Shown: piece after piece, positions 17,183 through 26,896 of the stretch
Layout of the letters: the number at the start of each line of letters is the position of its first letter
Position numbering within the stretch: position 1 is the stretch's first letter
Source of the DNA: Acidimicrobiales bacterium MED-G01
GTDB taxonomy: Bacteria > Actinomycetota > Acidimicrobiia > Acidimicrobiales > Poriferisodalaceae
DNA: 56,010 nt
Direction of reading: 5' to 3'
Assembly (NCBI GenBank): GCA_002457435.1
Contig: NTLA01000013.1
Location: forward strand, 1-56,010
Program-made: the position numbers and the translations under genes
Notes under the pieces: model-generated
What the model was told of the DNA's origin: nothing
The model's database searches: none
Seen by the model: only the letters and a program-made list of their open reading frames with translations

Positions 17183-17776
17183 TTAGAGGTCGTCACCTAG
17201 TTGGGCCTGGGCCATTTTTCGAGCACCAACCATGTAGGAAACTCCCGTTTGGAAAGTCAACAACACTGCTAGCCACAGCGTTGCGGTCGCAATCCAATGA
17301 GCTGAGCTCGCTATCGGCGGAATAACCGCGAACCCGATAGCCCACAGCTGGACGAAGGTCTTCCATTTGGCCATCTTCGTCGCGGGGACCGTGATTCCCC
17401 GGCGTCCAGCTCGAGACCTGTATGCGCTGATTACTAATTCCCGAACCGCGATTATCGCTACTGGAACCCAGTGGAACTGGTCATTGACTACCAGGGCAAA
17501 CATTCCGCCCAATACCAGTACCTTGTCTGCAAGGGGATCTAGGAAAGCTCCGGATCTAGTAGCGCCTTGTCGTCGTGCCAACCAACCATCGGCAAAATCA
17601 GACATACCAATCGTAAATCCGACAGCAAAAGTCACCCATGACGCATCGCTATTGGCGATGAGTAACACGAATACTGGCGTCGCCAAGATGCGGGCTACGG
17701 TCACAAAGTTGGCAGGGGTAGCAAGCGCAGTCGGCCCGTAGGTGGGACAGCCTGTTTCGTCCGCTTCTTCCATCAA
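17183..17776 (-). CDS. pgsA: CDP-diacylglycerol-glycerol-3-phosphate 3-phosphatidyltransferase
   Basis: A 197-residue membrane protein of the CDP-alcohol phosphotransferase family. The metal/CDP-binding motif DGWLARRQGATRSG then AFLDPLAD is at 63-84. It has 7 rather than the usual 8 residues between AR and G, with all aspartates kept. Several hydrophobic segments (about 24-55, 84-105, 130-190) fit a multi-pass inner-membrane enzyme. PgsA makes phosphatidylglycerol phosphate for phosphatidylglycerol and cardiolipin. It overlaps the rimO stop by 4 bp. Confidence 0.9.
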   Translation of the reverse strand: MMEEADETGCPTYGPTALATPANFVTVARILATPVFVLLIANSDASWVTFAVGFTIGMSDFADGWLARRQGATRSGAFLDPLADKVLVLGGMFALVVNDQFHWVPVAIIAVRELVISAYRSRAGRRGITVPATKMAKWKTFVQLWAIGFAVIPPIASSAHWIATATLWLAVLLTFQTGVSYMVGARKMAQAQLGDDL

Positions 17777-19083
17777 GGCACTTCTGCTAGCACAGCTTCA
17801 AGGTCGGGACCTTCTGACTGGGTGACAACCACATTATGAATCTCGCCGGGCTTCAGAATCGGGGGAACTTTTACTATCCCATCTATCTCGGGCGCTTCTC
17901 GATGGGACCGCCCGACGCCGGGAACATCGATCAACACTTCAATCTTTTGCCCGACAAGCTGATCACGACGATCAGCCGTTATTGCGTCTTGAATTTCACT
18001 TAACTCTGCGTGCCGCTCTCTCATAAGTTCTTCGGCAACTTGTTCTTCAAGATTGGCCGCATACGTGCCCTCTTCGCGCGAGTAGGTAAAGAAACCGCAC
18101 CAATCCAACTGGGCTTCTTGCAACCACGACGCAAGCTCAGCCTGATCATCCTCGGTTTCTCCGGGGTACCCGACAATAAAATTGGACCTGAACACCGCTT
18201 CCGGACATAACTCACGGATTCTCCTGATCCGCTCCAGAAACTTTCCGCCATCACCCCATCGTCTCATCCGCCGCAAATGGCTGCGTGTCACATGTTGAAG
18301 CGACAAGTCGAAATAAGGCAATCCACCAGCCAAGACCGCCTCAATCAGCGCGTCGGAGAGGTCGGACGGATATAGATATAAAAGCCGGACTCGCTCGACT
18401 CTTTCCCTCACTGCGTTGACTAGAGAAACGATTGACCCTCGCCTCCCTAGGTCCGAGCCATAGCTAGCTAAATCCTGAGCAACCAACACGGCTTCGCGTA
18501 TTGAAAGATCATCGATCTCAGCCAAGATCGAATCAACCTCGCGACTTTTTTGTGGACCACGAAAGGATGGAATCGCACAAAATCCGCATGCCCGGTCACA
18601 GCCCTCGGCAATCTTGACGTAGGCCCACGGGAGACTTGCCGCCGGTCGGCGCAAATTAAGCAGATCAAACTGAGGTGCTTGCGCTTCGGCACTCACTGAC
18701 AACCCAACAGGTTTCCGAGTGAGGTTGACTGGGACACCGAAACCGGCGACGTGATCTACCTCAGGTAATGCTTCAACCAGTTCATCTCCGTACCGTTCCG
18801 CAAGACATCCAGTTATCACGATGCGGGAGCCCGGCATTCGTTCCTGTTCCAGCTGCAAAACTGCGTTAATTGATTCCTCCCGGGCTTCTTCGATGAACGC
18901 GCAGGTGTTAACCACCACCAAGTTTGCCGACGACACATCTTCAGTCGGAACTAGGCCATCATCGATCAGGGTGCCCGCGATCTTGTCTGAGTCAACTTGA
19001 TTCTTGGGGCACCCCAACGTGTGTAGGTGAAAACGTTGTTGAGGTTCAACCATTGCATCCCTAGGGTACGGCGTCGCGGGCAT
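17773..19083 (-). CDS. rimO: Ribosomal protein S12 methylthiotransferase
   Basis: A 436-residue methylthiotransferase. First-cluster cysteines are Cys25 (HTLGCPKNQVDSD), Cys61 (NTCAFIEEAREES) and Cys93 (TGCLAERY). The radical-SAM cluster is GCDRACGFC (162, 166, 169). GCPKNQVDSD and CAFI separate RimO from MiaB (GCQMNEHDS, CCIR). It modifies an aspartate of ribosomal protein S12. The start may be at 19083 or at ATG 19053, both in frame. It marks the edge of the conserved core block; the accessory block begins with the divergent ATPase 34 bp away. Confidence 0.93.
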   Translation of the reverse strand: MPATPYPRDAMVEPQQRFHLHTLGCPKNQVDSDKIAGTLIDDGLVPTEDVSSANLVVVNTCAFIEEAREESINAVLQLEQERMPGSRIVITGCLAERYGDELVEALPEVDHVAGFGVPVNLTRKPVGLSVSAEAQAPQFDLLNLRRPAASLPWAYVKIAEGCDRACGFCAIPSFRGPQKSREVDSILAEIDDLSIREAVLVAQDLASYGSDLGRRGSIVSLVNAVRERVERVRLLYLYPSDLSDALIEAVLAGGLPYFDLSLQHVTRSHLRRMRRWGDGGKFLERIRRIRELCPEAVFRSNFIVGYPGETEDDQAELASWLQEAQLDWCGFFTYSREEGTYAANLEEQVAEELMRERHAELSEIQDAITADRRDQLVGQKIEVLIDVPGVGRSHREAPEIDGIVKVPPILKPGEIHNVVVTQSEGPDLEAVLAEVP

Positions 19084-19117
19084 GTATCGATCTGAAACAG
19101 GACGGTAGTGTTGGCCT

Positions 19118-21280
19118 ATGGCTCCGGTTCCTCCTCTGGTCGAGAAGCAACGAACCCAATTCCTGATTCAGGGTATGACCTGCACTGCATGTGCAACTCG
19201 GGTTGAAAACGCTTTGTTGAACCTCGACGGAGTCGAAACCGCTCACGTCAATTTCGCTACCGCAACCTCCCTTGTCTGGCATGGCCACGAACTCGATTCA
19301 TCAACCATGAGTGAAGTAGTAGCAGATCTCGGATATCGGGCCATAGAGGACGGCAACAGGCAACAAATCCAATCCTTAACCGAATCGGCTCTCAGGCGAA
19401 AAACCATTCCGGCTTTAGTCATCGCTCTGTTTGCTATGGCAACAATGTTCGTTCAGTTCCCTGGCAGCGACTGGGTCATTGCAGCATTTTCTACAGTATG
19501 TGTCTGGTGGGCTGGTTGGACTTTTCATCATGCGGCACGTCTCCAGGTACTTCACAGATCCCTGGCGATGGACACTCTTATCTCGTTAGGAACCTTGGCA
19601 GCGTGGTCATGGTCCATGGTGGTCCTCGTACTCAATCTTGATCACAGCCTTCACTTCGGGGGAGCGAACGCGATAGTCGCTTTCGTTCTTCTAGGAAAAT
19701 GGTGGGAAGCACGAGCAATGCGGACATCCGGCGACTCATTGCGCGCGCTGGCAGACCTGACCCCAAAACAAGCGCTACTTCGCGACGGCAGCGAGTTACC
19801 CGTTGAAGAACTCGTGGTTGGCATGGAATTCATTGTTGCCCCGGGAGAACGAGTAGCGACGGATGGTGACGTGATCGAAGGATTCTCAGAAGTAGACGTG
19901 TCTCAGACCACGGGAGAATCGATACCCATACAAGTTTCACCCGGCTCAGGAGTCGCTGGTGGTGTTCTCAACGGCCCGGGAGCTTTAGTTGTCAGGGCAA
20001 CAGCGGTAGGGGAAGACACCGAACTGGCCAGAGTTGCGAGGCTCGTTGAGGACGCTCAAGCCACTCAAGCACCAATACAACGCCTCGCCGATTCGGTTGC
20101 CGCGAGGTTCGTGCCGCTTGTGATTCTTGTTGCTTTGGGCACTCTTGTGGTTCGGTTGATCATCGGTCATCAAGGAAGTGATGCACTGATTGCTGCGGTA
20201 GCGGTATTAGTCGTTTCATGTCCTTGCTCGTTTGGCTTAGCGACACCCTTGGCGGTGTTTGTCGGTACGGGGCGAGCGGCCCAGCTGGGTGTAGTCGTCG
20301 CCGGAGCCCATGTGTTGGATTCGACACGAGTTGTCGACACCGTTGTTTTCGACAAAACAGGCACTCTGACTAGTGGCGACCCTTCAATCGTAAGTATCGC
20401 TTCCACGGCAAATGATGACCCTGTACTCCTGTCGTCGGCCGCTGCGCTCGAATCAAGATCGGGTCATCCGATCGCTCGGGCATTCCAACCCTTGATAAAC
20501 GGAGAAGCGGAGGTATCAGAGTTCGCCAACCATCCAGGTCATGGAATTACGGGCAGAGTTAACGGAACAGAAATCCGTGTAGGCAAAGCAGAACTATTTA
20601 CAAGGGTTCCAGTTCAGTTGGAAGACCCGGACTTTGAAGGAACCACGTTGTTTATAGGCCGAGGAGCAACGGCTGAAGCTTCGGTCTCGATTCGAGACGA
20701 GATTCGTCCTAATAGCCCCGAAGCGGTGTCTTTGTTGACCGACATGAAGCTTGAGGTTGTTTTACTTTCGGGCGATACCTACAAGGTCGCCGAACGCGTT
20801 GCCAATCAACTCAACATAGAGAACGTCATTGCAGAGGTATTGCCTGACCAAAAACGCGACCATATTGCAGCGCTTCAATCAGCCGGAAAATGCGTCGCCA
20901 TGGTCGGAGACGGCATCAATGACACTCCGGCCTTAGCTACGGCAGATCTAGGCATATCTTTACAGGCCGGAACCGACGCTGCGCGAAACGCAGCCGATCT
21001 AACCATCATGACCAACGATCCTCGAGCTGTAGCTGACGGAATCGCTATATCTCGCAGAACCTTGGGAGTCATTAAGGGAAACCTTGCTTGGGCTTTTTCA
21101 TATAACGCGGTCGCTGTACCGCTCGCAGTGACCGGCTACCTGTCGCCCACTTACGCTGCGATTGCGATGGCTTCTTCATCGTTCCTGGTTGTGGCCAACA
21201 GTCTTCGTCTCCGTCAGTTCCATAGCCTCAAAGGCGCAGATTCGAAACCTGTGAACTCGAAAGCCGATATTTCCGCCTAG
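19118..21280 (+). CDS. Heavy-metal (probably Cu+) transporting P1B-type ATPase
   Basis: A 720-residue P-type ATPase. One N-terminal heavy-metal-associated domain carries GMTCTAC (19-25). The TGES actuator loop is at 265-268. The intramembrane metal site is CPC at 368-370, diagnostic of copper/silver pumps. The phosphorylated Asp412 is in DKTGTLT. SGHP and GDGINDTPAL complete the catalytic domain, and eight hydrophobic helices are expected. CopA-type pumps export cytosolic Cu+. No copper chaperone or CsoR/CueR-like regulator is adjacent. It starts 34 bp from rimO on the opposite strand. Confidence 0.92.
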   Translation: MAPVPPLVEKQRTQFLIQGMTCTACATRVENALLNLDGVETAHVNFATATSLVWHGHELDSSTMSEVVADLGYRAIEDGNRQQIQSLTESALRRKTIPALVIALFAMATMFVQFPGSDWVIAAFSTVCVWWAGWTFHHAARLQVLHRSLAMDTLISLGTLAAWSWSMVVLVLNLDHSLHFGGANAIVAFVLLGKWWEARAMRTSGDSLRALADLTPKQALLRDGSELPVEELVVGMEFIVAPGERVATDGDVIEGFSEVDVSQTTGESIPIQVSPGSGVAGGVLNGPGALVVRATAVGEDTELARVARLVEDAQATQAPIQRLADSVAARFVPLVILVALGTLVVRLIIGHQGSDALIAAVAVLVVSCPCSFGLATPLAVFVGTGRAAQLGVVVAGAHVLDSTRVVDTVVFDKTGTLTSGDPSIVSIASTANDDPVLLSSAAALESRSGHPIARAFQPLINGEAEVSEFANHPGHGITGRVNGTEIRVGKAELFTRVPVQLEDPDFEGTTLFIGRGATAEASVSIRDEIRPNSPEAVSLLTDMKLEVVLLSGDTYKVAERVANQLNIENVIAEVLPDQKRDHIAALQSAGKCVAMVGDGINDTPALATADLGISLQAGTDAARNAADLTIMTNDPRAVADGIAISRRTLGVIKGNLAWAFSYNAVAVPLAVTGYLSPTYAAIAMASSSFLVVANSLRLRQFHSLKGADSKPVNSKADISA

Positions 21281-21304
21281 TCAATAACGACGCGTGTCTC
21301 GAGG

Positions 21305-22366
21305 GTGTTACGAACTCGCGGTCTTAACGCGCATAGTCTCGGGTCCGTGAATGGTCCCACTCATCGCGTCCTTTCAGAGGCCGAAGCTCTCTCGCGTTTA
21401 AGAAGTAAGCGAGGACAACCCGGCTACCTAGCCATGTTCAGTTCTTGGCTCGGTGGGATTGTCACGGATCCCGCGTTGATGCAAATCCCTCTGGATGACC
21501 ATTTGGTGCATCGGGGTCATGGGGTCTTCGACACCTGCACCTTGGGCGGCGGCCGCCTCTATCGCCTCGGTGTCCACATAGATCGACTTCTGACAAGTGC
21601 ATCTCTTGCGCGGATCGAACATTCTTGGACCAAAGAAGACCTCATCCAGATGGTCACAGATACCGCGAGCCAAGCAGGAATAAAAGACGGTGCAGTTCGC
21701 TATTGGCTGACTGCTGGTCCCGGCGGCTTTTCGCCCAGCCCTCAAGAATGCGACGAGGCTTGCTTCTATTGCGTCATTTTCGACCCCATGCCCCTGGGAG
21801 GTGCCGGATCCAGCCCAATGTCGTCGGGCATACCTGAAGCCACCGTTTTGGATACGCCCATGAAGCCACCGCTTTTGGCCACCATCAAATCCAACAACTA
21901 CCTGCTCAACGTCTTGACCCATATGGAAGCAGTCGATCGAGGTGGAACATTCGGTGTTCTAGTCGACGACAACGGATACGTCGCCGAATCTTGCGTATTG
22001 AACGTCGCTTTCATCACCAGAGACCAAGTTTTTCGAACCCCCCCATTTGACGGCATTCTCTTGGGCACAACCATTCGCCGAGTAATGGACCTTGCCTCGA
22101 CGAATCTGGTTCAAGAAGGCCTCATTTCTTCAGTCACACAGTCCCCGATCCTCGCATCGGAAGTCTCGGGCGACTTGATCTCGGAGATGTTCTTATGTGG
22201 AGGTGACACACACCTGTTCCCAGTGACCTCTTGGGATCAGATACCTGTGGGAGACGGACAGGTCGGGCCAGTGGCGACGCGACTTTTGGAGCTACTCGAA
22301 CAAGAAGCGTTCAGTGCCGGTTTTGGAGAGGCCACGGACTTTATAGAAGTGACCTACACCAACTAA
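21305..22366 (+). CDS. Class IV aminotransferase (D-amino-acid/branched-chain/ADC lyase family)
   Basis: A protein of up to 353 residues with the fold-type IV PLP signature. IPLDDHLVHRGHGVFDT opens the domain, and IKSNNYLLNV contains the likely PLP lysine in the K-S-x-N-Y-L pattern. VAESCVLNVAFI and the glycine-rich C-terminus fit. The segment around GYLAMFSSWLGGIVTDP resembles plant-type D-amino-acid transaminase/aminodeoxychorismate lyase proteins more than bacterial IlvE. The long N-terminus to about residue 40 may be over-extended; GTG or ATG codons downstream (for example the ATG at 21434) are alternative starts. It is first in a co-directional run with a second aminotransferase. Confidence 0.85.
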   Translation: MLRTRGLNAHSLGSVNGPTHRVLSEAEALSRLRSKRGQPGYLAMFSSWLGGIVTDPALMQIPLDDHLVHRGHGVFDTCTLGGGRLYRLGVHIDRLLTSASLARIEHSWTKEDLIQMVTDTASQAGIKDGAVRYWLTAGPGGFSPSPQECDEACFYCVIFDPMPLGGAGSSPMSSGIPEATVLDTPMKPPLLATIKSNNYLLNVLTHMEAVDRGGTFGVLVDDNGYVAESCVLNVAFITRDQVFRTPPFDGILLGTTIRRVMDLASTNLVQEGLISSVTQSPILASEVSGDLISEMFLCGGDTHLFPVTSWDQIPVGDGQVGPVATRLLELLEQEAFSAGFGEATDFIEVTYTN

Positions 22367-22381
22367 CAAGGTGGGAAGAAG

Positions 22382-23539
22382 TTGATGCGTTTTAGCGAAA
22401 GAGTGGAGCAACTCGTCCACTCCCCGATAGGTGCAGCACACGCCCTTGTCGGTCTTAGAACCAACGACCGGCCATTACTAGATCTGTCGCAGGCTGCTCC
22501 TTCTTTTCCGCCGGCCGATGCAGTAATTGAACGTATAGCTGAAGTTGCACACGAACCCGATGCGGGTCGTTACCCACCTCAACCCGGCTTGCCTCAATTA
22601 CGCGAAGCATTCGCGAGCGATTTAAGTTCGGGCTACGGGGCTGCCATATCGCCTGAAGATGTACTGATCACTGCCGGGTGCAACCAAGCTTTTTGTTGCG
22701 TAGCGAGCGCTTTGACTAGTCCAGGCGATGAAGCAATTTTGGTCGCCCCCTTTTACTTCAACCATGACATGTGGCTAAAAATCGAAGGCGTCGAAGTTCG
22801 CCACCTCGAACCTGCAACCAACCTGCTGCCTGACCCCAAACAGGCTGAAACGCTAGTAACCGACAAAACCAGACTCATCACCCTGGTCTCCCCGGGAAAT
22901 CCCACCGGGGTGACCATTCCCAGAGAAGTAATTCACGACTTCGCCGAATTGGCCCGAACCCACAACCTTGCCCTGATAGTTGACGAGACATATCGATCTT
23001 TTCGCGACGAACAAAGTCCCGCTCACCGACTATTCGACAATCCCGATTGGGCCGATCACGTAATTAGCCTCCACAGCTTCTCAAAAGATTTCGCGATTCC
23101 TGGCTACAGATGTGGGGCCGCAGTCGGCGGTAAACCGGCAATAACAGAAGCACTCAAGGTGCTGGATTGTCTCGCAATCAGCGCCCCAAGAATCGGTCAA
23201 GAAGCAGCCCTAGCGGGTCTTCGTCACGCTCAACAGTGGAGACTTGACCAAGCCTCCAGAATTAAAGACTTGGAACTCCGCTTTCTCGAATCCATGAAGC
23301 AACAGCCTGGTGGTTTTGAGGTCATATCTTCTGGTGCTTATTTCGGATGGGTTCGACACCCAAGAGAAGACCTCTCAACTGAAGAGGTAGTGAAGAGACT
23401 GGTACTAGACCATGATGTTCTGACCATCCCTGGAACAGCCTTTACGTCTGACGATCAGTCAACGATTCGAATGAGTTTCGCGAATCTCGAACCTCGACAA
23501 ATAGACGAGTTGCCTTCAAGACTCAGTGAATTCAGCTAG
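22382..23539 (+). CDS. Class I/II pyridoxal-phosphate aminotransferase
   Basis: A 385-residue fold-type I aminotransferase. LDLSQAAPSFPP replaces the usual substrate loop, VSPGNPTGV and VDETYRSF are PLP-pocket motifs, and SFSKDFAIPGYRCG holds the Schiff-base lysine, with RMSFANL near the C-terminus. It probably transfers amino groups from an aromatic, aliphatic or glutamate donor; substrate unknown. The start lies 15 bp after the class IV aminotransferase stop, so two PLP enzymes appear paired in one unit. Confidence 0.88.
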   Translation: MMRFSERVEQLVHSPIGAAHALVGLRTNDRPLLDLSQAAPSFPPADAVIERIAEVAHEPDAGRYPPQPGLPQLREAFASDLSSGYGAAISPEDVLITAGCNQAFCCVASALTSPGDEAILVAPFYFNHDMWLKIEGVEVRHLEPATNLLPDPKQAETLVTDKTRLITLVSPGNPTGVTIPREVIHDFAELARTHNLALIVDETYRSFRDEQSPAHRLFDNPDWADHVISLHSFSKDFAIPGYRCGAAVGGKPAITEALKVLDCLAISAPRIGQEAALAGLRHAQQWRLDQASRIKDLELRFLESMKQQPGGFEVISSGAYFGWVRHPREDLSTEEVVKRLVLDHDVLTIPGTAFTSDDQSTIRMSFANLEPRQIDELPSRLSEFS

Positions 23540-23560
23540 CACCGCATCTAATGTCGTGAC

Positions 23561-25981
23561 GTGGTTACTCCCATCGACCCGCGACCTCGGTCTACGAAAA
23601 AAGTTGCTGACGTACCAATAACTCTTGTCGAAGCCGCCTCGTTGGGAACCTTCCAAGCGGCCATCGCTAACTCAATTTCAACTGCCATAGACACCGAGAC
23701 TGCTTATAACCCGCTCGCCTTTGTTGGACCAAACGCCGCACCGGGCGCTCTACGAGTCATTTCTGCTGCTACTAGAAATTCTGACGGTACAGAACAGGCA
23801 TGGGTCCTTGACGTCATGACCCTGGACCGATTGACGATCGCTTCGATTCTCAGCGATGTAAAGGCCAAAGCCTGGAATGCTGACTTCGATGCTCGCGTCC
23901 TGGACCGCGACCTTTTCGATCCCGCTCGGAAAGCCAACAGCGGTACAACAACAATTTCCTGGTGGGACGCTCAACTTGCCGATGCATTACTGCACCAGGG
24001 ACGCACGGGCTTTAGCTTCTATCACGGACTCGCCTGGGCGGTTGAGTGGTACTTAGGGTTAACTGCTGAAGGCAAAGGAACAACGCAGCTCTCCTACAAC
24101 GAGGTTGATCAACTTTCTGATGACCAGGTTCTGTACGCCGCGGCGGATGCCATTGAAACGCTCTGGGTAGCTGACGAAATCAAGAATCGTATCGACGAAG
24201 CCGGTCTAGTAGAAGTGTGTCGGTTGGAACAAGAAGCTCGACCATTCTTGGACCACATGGAACGGGTCGGGCTGCCATTCGACTGGCCGGGTTGGGAGCA
24301 GCGCCTAGGCCACATGGAACAGCGTCGCACCCAAGTCTCAAGTGAACTTGCAGATCTAACTGGAGGCGGTCAGGCAAGCTTGTTCGGCAACACACTCGAG
24401 CCATCTTGGAACCCTGCTAGCGAACGTCAGGCCAAAGAAGTGCTCAACGAATGGAGTCTCGACGAAGTTCTGGCTTGGTCTCTCGCAAAGTTCGGTGAAG
24501 CCAGACCGCTGTTACCCACCGATCCTTTGACAGCGACGGTGCTTTCTGAAATCGGGGGTTCTATCTGCGCATCTTTGCTCGAATACCGCGACCTGAGCAA
24601 GGTCCTCTCCACCTATGGAGAATCAATTCGAGAACACATCGACGACCTCGGCCGCATGCACTCTGAATACCTACAAGTTGTCGGCACTAACACCGGTCGC
24701 CTAGCAAGTCGTCGTCCCAATGCCCAAAACTTTTCACCCAAAATGAAAGAGCACATAAGGCCACCAGATCCTGACCGGGTATTCGTGTATTCAGACTTAA
24801 GCCAGGCTGAATTGAGGTTTGCCACTCAAGTAGCAGGAGACGAAAATCTCAGACGTGCATTCTTAGCTGGAGAAGACATCCATTCAGCAACTGCCGAGCG
24901 GATGTTCGGAGTGGATATGGCCTCGTTAAGCGCATCTCAGCCTCACATCTACAGTGAATACCGCGACAAGGCGAAACGAATCAACTTCGGAATCGTTTAT
25001 GGTCAACGCGGCGCAGGACTTGCGAGAAGTCTTTCTCAGGCCGGGGTGGAAACCAACGACGAAGAAGGACGCTTGCTCCTTGAACAATATCTGGGCGCCT
25101 ACCCGCAGATTGCTTCATGGGTCTCCGACCGAGACAACTTCGTGGAAGGCTTTGCAACCTCGCACCAAGAAATCGACTGGACATTGACACTTCTTTTACA
25201 CAAGCAGTGGCCGGCAGTCCGTCAAGCGGTCCGCCAACACCGCGACGAGCATCGCAATTGGCCTACAGCAGAAGAAGTTCTGTCTCGTTTGGGTGCACCT
25301 TGGACCATCGACGAGGTTGCATGGTCACTTTCGTTCGAGGCACCGGTGGTCATTGACCACAAAGGTGAACTGTTCGGCTTTAACTCATTTACTGAATCAG
25401 GTCGCCGTCAACAATTCACATTTCATACCGAAGGAGTGTTGGAACGAGCCGCCAAAATCATCATTAGCTCCCCTAAGGAAGGTCCTCGAAATGTTCGAGA
25501 ACAACTAACTGGTCGTCATAATCTTGAACTCCAAAAAGCAGGGCAAGCACTTTCGTCCGCCGAAATCACCAAACTCTTGGAAGATCGAAAGATTCGCCGA
25601 ACGGTCATCGAAGAGGTCCAGCAGACAATGGGTGAAAACGCGATGATCTTGTTGCTAAATCGATCCTTGGAGACTCGCATTTCACAAATGGCCAACGCTT
25701 ATCGCAACGCTCCCATACAGGGTGGCGTCGCTGACATCATGTTGGAAGCCTACGGCCTTCTACATGAACGGCTCGCTCAATTCGACGAAGCAGTCGGTGT
25801 TCAAACCGTGCACGACAGCGTTGTTGTTGAATGCAGACGCAGCGATGCCTCTGCCGTGGCTTCGACGGTCAAAAGCACTATGGAAGAGGCTATGCATACC
25901 TGGTGTCCTAATATTCCCGCTCAGGCTGACACCGACATCCGAAACAGCCTTTCTGACCATGACATCATTGAGACCATCTAG
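23561..25981 (+). CDS. Family-A DNA polymerase with 3'-5' exonuclease and unusual palm/finger insertions
   Basis: An 806-residue DNA polymerase I relative lacking the 5' nuclease. Exonuclease motifs are intact: DTE (Asp44/Glu46), NADFD (106-110) and YAAAD (192-196). Polymerase motif A is SDLSQAELR (Asp412). Motif B is RDKAKRINFGIVYG (468-481) with Lys472 and Tyr480. Motif C reads HDS (751-753) where Pol I normally has HDE. Between LEQYLGAYP (about 507-515) and NAPIQGG (716-722) there are about 200 residues, against roughly 60 in Pol I, so an insertion lies around the usual GRR (614-616). It resembles actinobacterial bifunctional exonuclease/polymerases but is longer. GTG start; embedded between an aminotransferase and a dioxygenase. 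Probably an accessory rather than the main Pol I. Confidence 0.85.
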   Translation: MVTPIDPRPRSTKKVADVPITLVEAASLGTFQAAIANSISTAIDTETAYNPLAFVGPNAAPGALRVISAATRNSDGTEQAWVLDVMTLDRLTIASILSDVKAKAWNADFDARVLDRDLFDPARKANSGTTTISWWDAQLADALLHQGRTGFSFYHGLAWAVEWYLGLTAEGKGTTQLSYNEVDQLSDDQVLYAAADAIETLWVADEIKNRIDEAGLVEVCRLEQEARPFLDHMERVGLPFDWPGWEQRLGHMEQRRTQVSSELADLTGGGQASLFGNTLEPSWNPASERQAKEVLNEWSLDEVLAWSLAKFGEARPLLPTDPLTATVLSEIGGSICASLLEYRDLSKVLSTYGESIREHIDDLGRMHSEYLQVVGTNTGRLASRRPNAQNFSPKMKEHIRPPDPDRVFVYSDLSQAELRFATQVAGDENLRRAFLAGEDIHSATAERMFGVDMASLSASQPHIYSEYRDKAKRINFGIVYGQRGAGLARSLSQAGVETNDEEGRLLLEQYLGAYPQIASWVSDRDNFVEGFATSHQEIDWTLTLLLHKQWPAVRQAVRQHRDEHRNWPTAEEVLSRLGAPWTIDEVAWSLSFEAPVVIDHKGELFGFNSFTESGRRQQFTFHTEGVLERAAKIIISSPKEGPRNVREQLTGRHNLELQKAGQALSSAEITKLLEDRKIRRTVIEEVQQTMGENAMILLLNRSLETRISQMANAYRNAPIQGGVADIMLEAYGLLHERLAQFDEAVGVQTVHDSVVVECRRSDASAVASTVKSTMEEAMHTWCPNIPAQADTDIRNSLSDHDIIETI

Positions 25982-26004
25982 CGCGTTACGGCGGGAGTGA
26001 CCAA

Positions 26005-26856
26005 ATGAGAGTTCTGAACGATGTCGAGATCGCCACATTTCGTTCTGACGGAGTCGTCTGTCTTCCTGGTGCAGTTGACAAAGCTCTGGTAGCAGAAATT
26101 CTCGAATCAGTTGACCGACTCATAGAGTCCCCCGGTCGTTTCGGAGGATCTATGACAACTCAAACAGCGTCAGGAATGTTCTTTCAAGATCGCTACCTAC
26201 ATCCGACCCATCAGGATTTCCACCGTTATGCCCGAGATTGCGGCCTCGCCATTTCAGCAGCTACAGCAACGGGGTCAAGCAAAATTCATCTCTATTACGA
26301 CCATGTGTTCGTGAAGGAGCCTGGCACGCAAGAGCAGTTCGTTTGGCACCAAGATCGCCCGTATTGGGCAGTGGACGGTTCCCAAATTTGTTCAACCTGG
26401 TTAGCTCTGACTGACGCCAACACCCAATCGAGCGCTCTTCAGTTCGTTCGGGGCTCGCACCTTTGGGACCGTACCTTCAAACCCGAATATCCGGCTCTGG
26501 AGGGCCTCCCTTCGGCGAAGGTCGAGCAAGCCCTTTGGAAGGGCGTTGCGGAGCACATTGACTCTTTCGAGGACGAGTGCCCGGTCTTCGAGGACTACCC
26601 CGACCTGTACGAAATCCTTTCCTTCGATGTGGTTCCCGGAGACGTTCTACTGTTCGACTTCAGAACTGTTCATCGAAGCGGACCAAACGACGGCAGCAGC
26701 CGTCGTGCTGCGATTTCATGGCGCTGGCTTGGAGATGATGCTTATTGGGATCCGAAGGCTGGCGCGGATCCGATAATTCGCGATGAAGACACCATCTTGA
26801 AAGCCGGTGACGCTATAACCGACGAAGATGTCTTCCCTTTGATCCATCGTGCTTAA
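26005..26856 (+). CDS. Phytanoyl-CoA dioxygenase (PhyH) family protein
   Basis: A 283-residue Fe(II)/2-oxoglutarate-dependent dioxygenase. The iron triad is HQD (His115, Asp117) in FVWHQDRPYW and His223 in TVHRSGPN, with a nearby arginine to hold 2-oxoglutarate. SSALQFVRGSHLW is a typical core strand. Members hydroxylate diverse compounds, including phytanoyl-CoA, ectoine and secondary metabolites, so the substrate is not determined. It follows the polymerase by 23 bp and precedes an NTF2-like protein on the same strand. Confidence 0.88.
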   Translation: MRVLNDVEIATFRSDGVVCLPGAVDKALVAEILESVDRLIESPGRFGGSMTTQTASGMFFQDRYLHPTHQDFHRYARDCGLAISAATATGSSKIHLYYDHVFVKEPGTQEQFVWHQDRPYWAVDGSQICSTWLALTDANTQSSALQFVRGSHLWDRTFKPEYPALEGLPSAKVEQALWKGVAEHIDSFEDECPVFEDYPDLYEILSFDVVPGDVLLFDFRTVHRSGPNDGSSRRAAISWRWLGDDAYWDPKAGADPIIRDEDTILKAGDAITDEDVFPLIHRA

Positions 26857-26896
26857 TGCGAAACAACACCTAGTCCGATCGGTCTAGCATCTCGAC

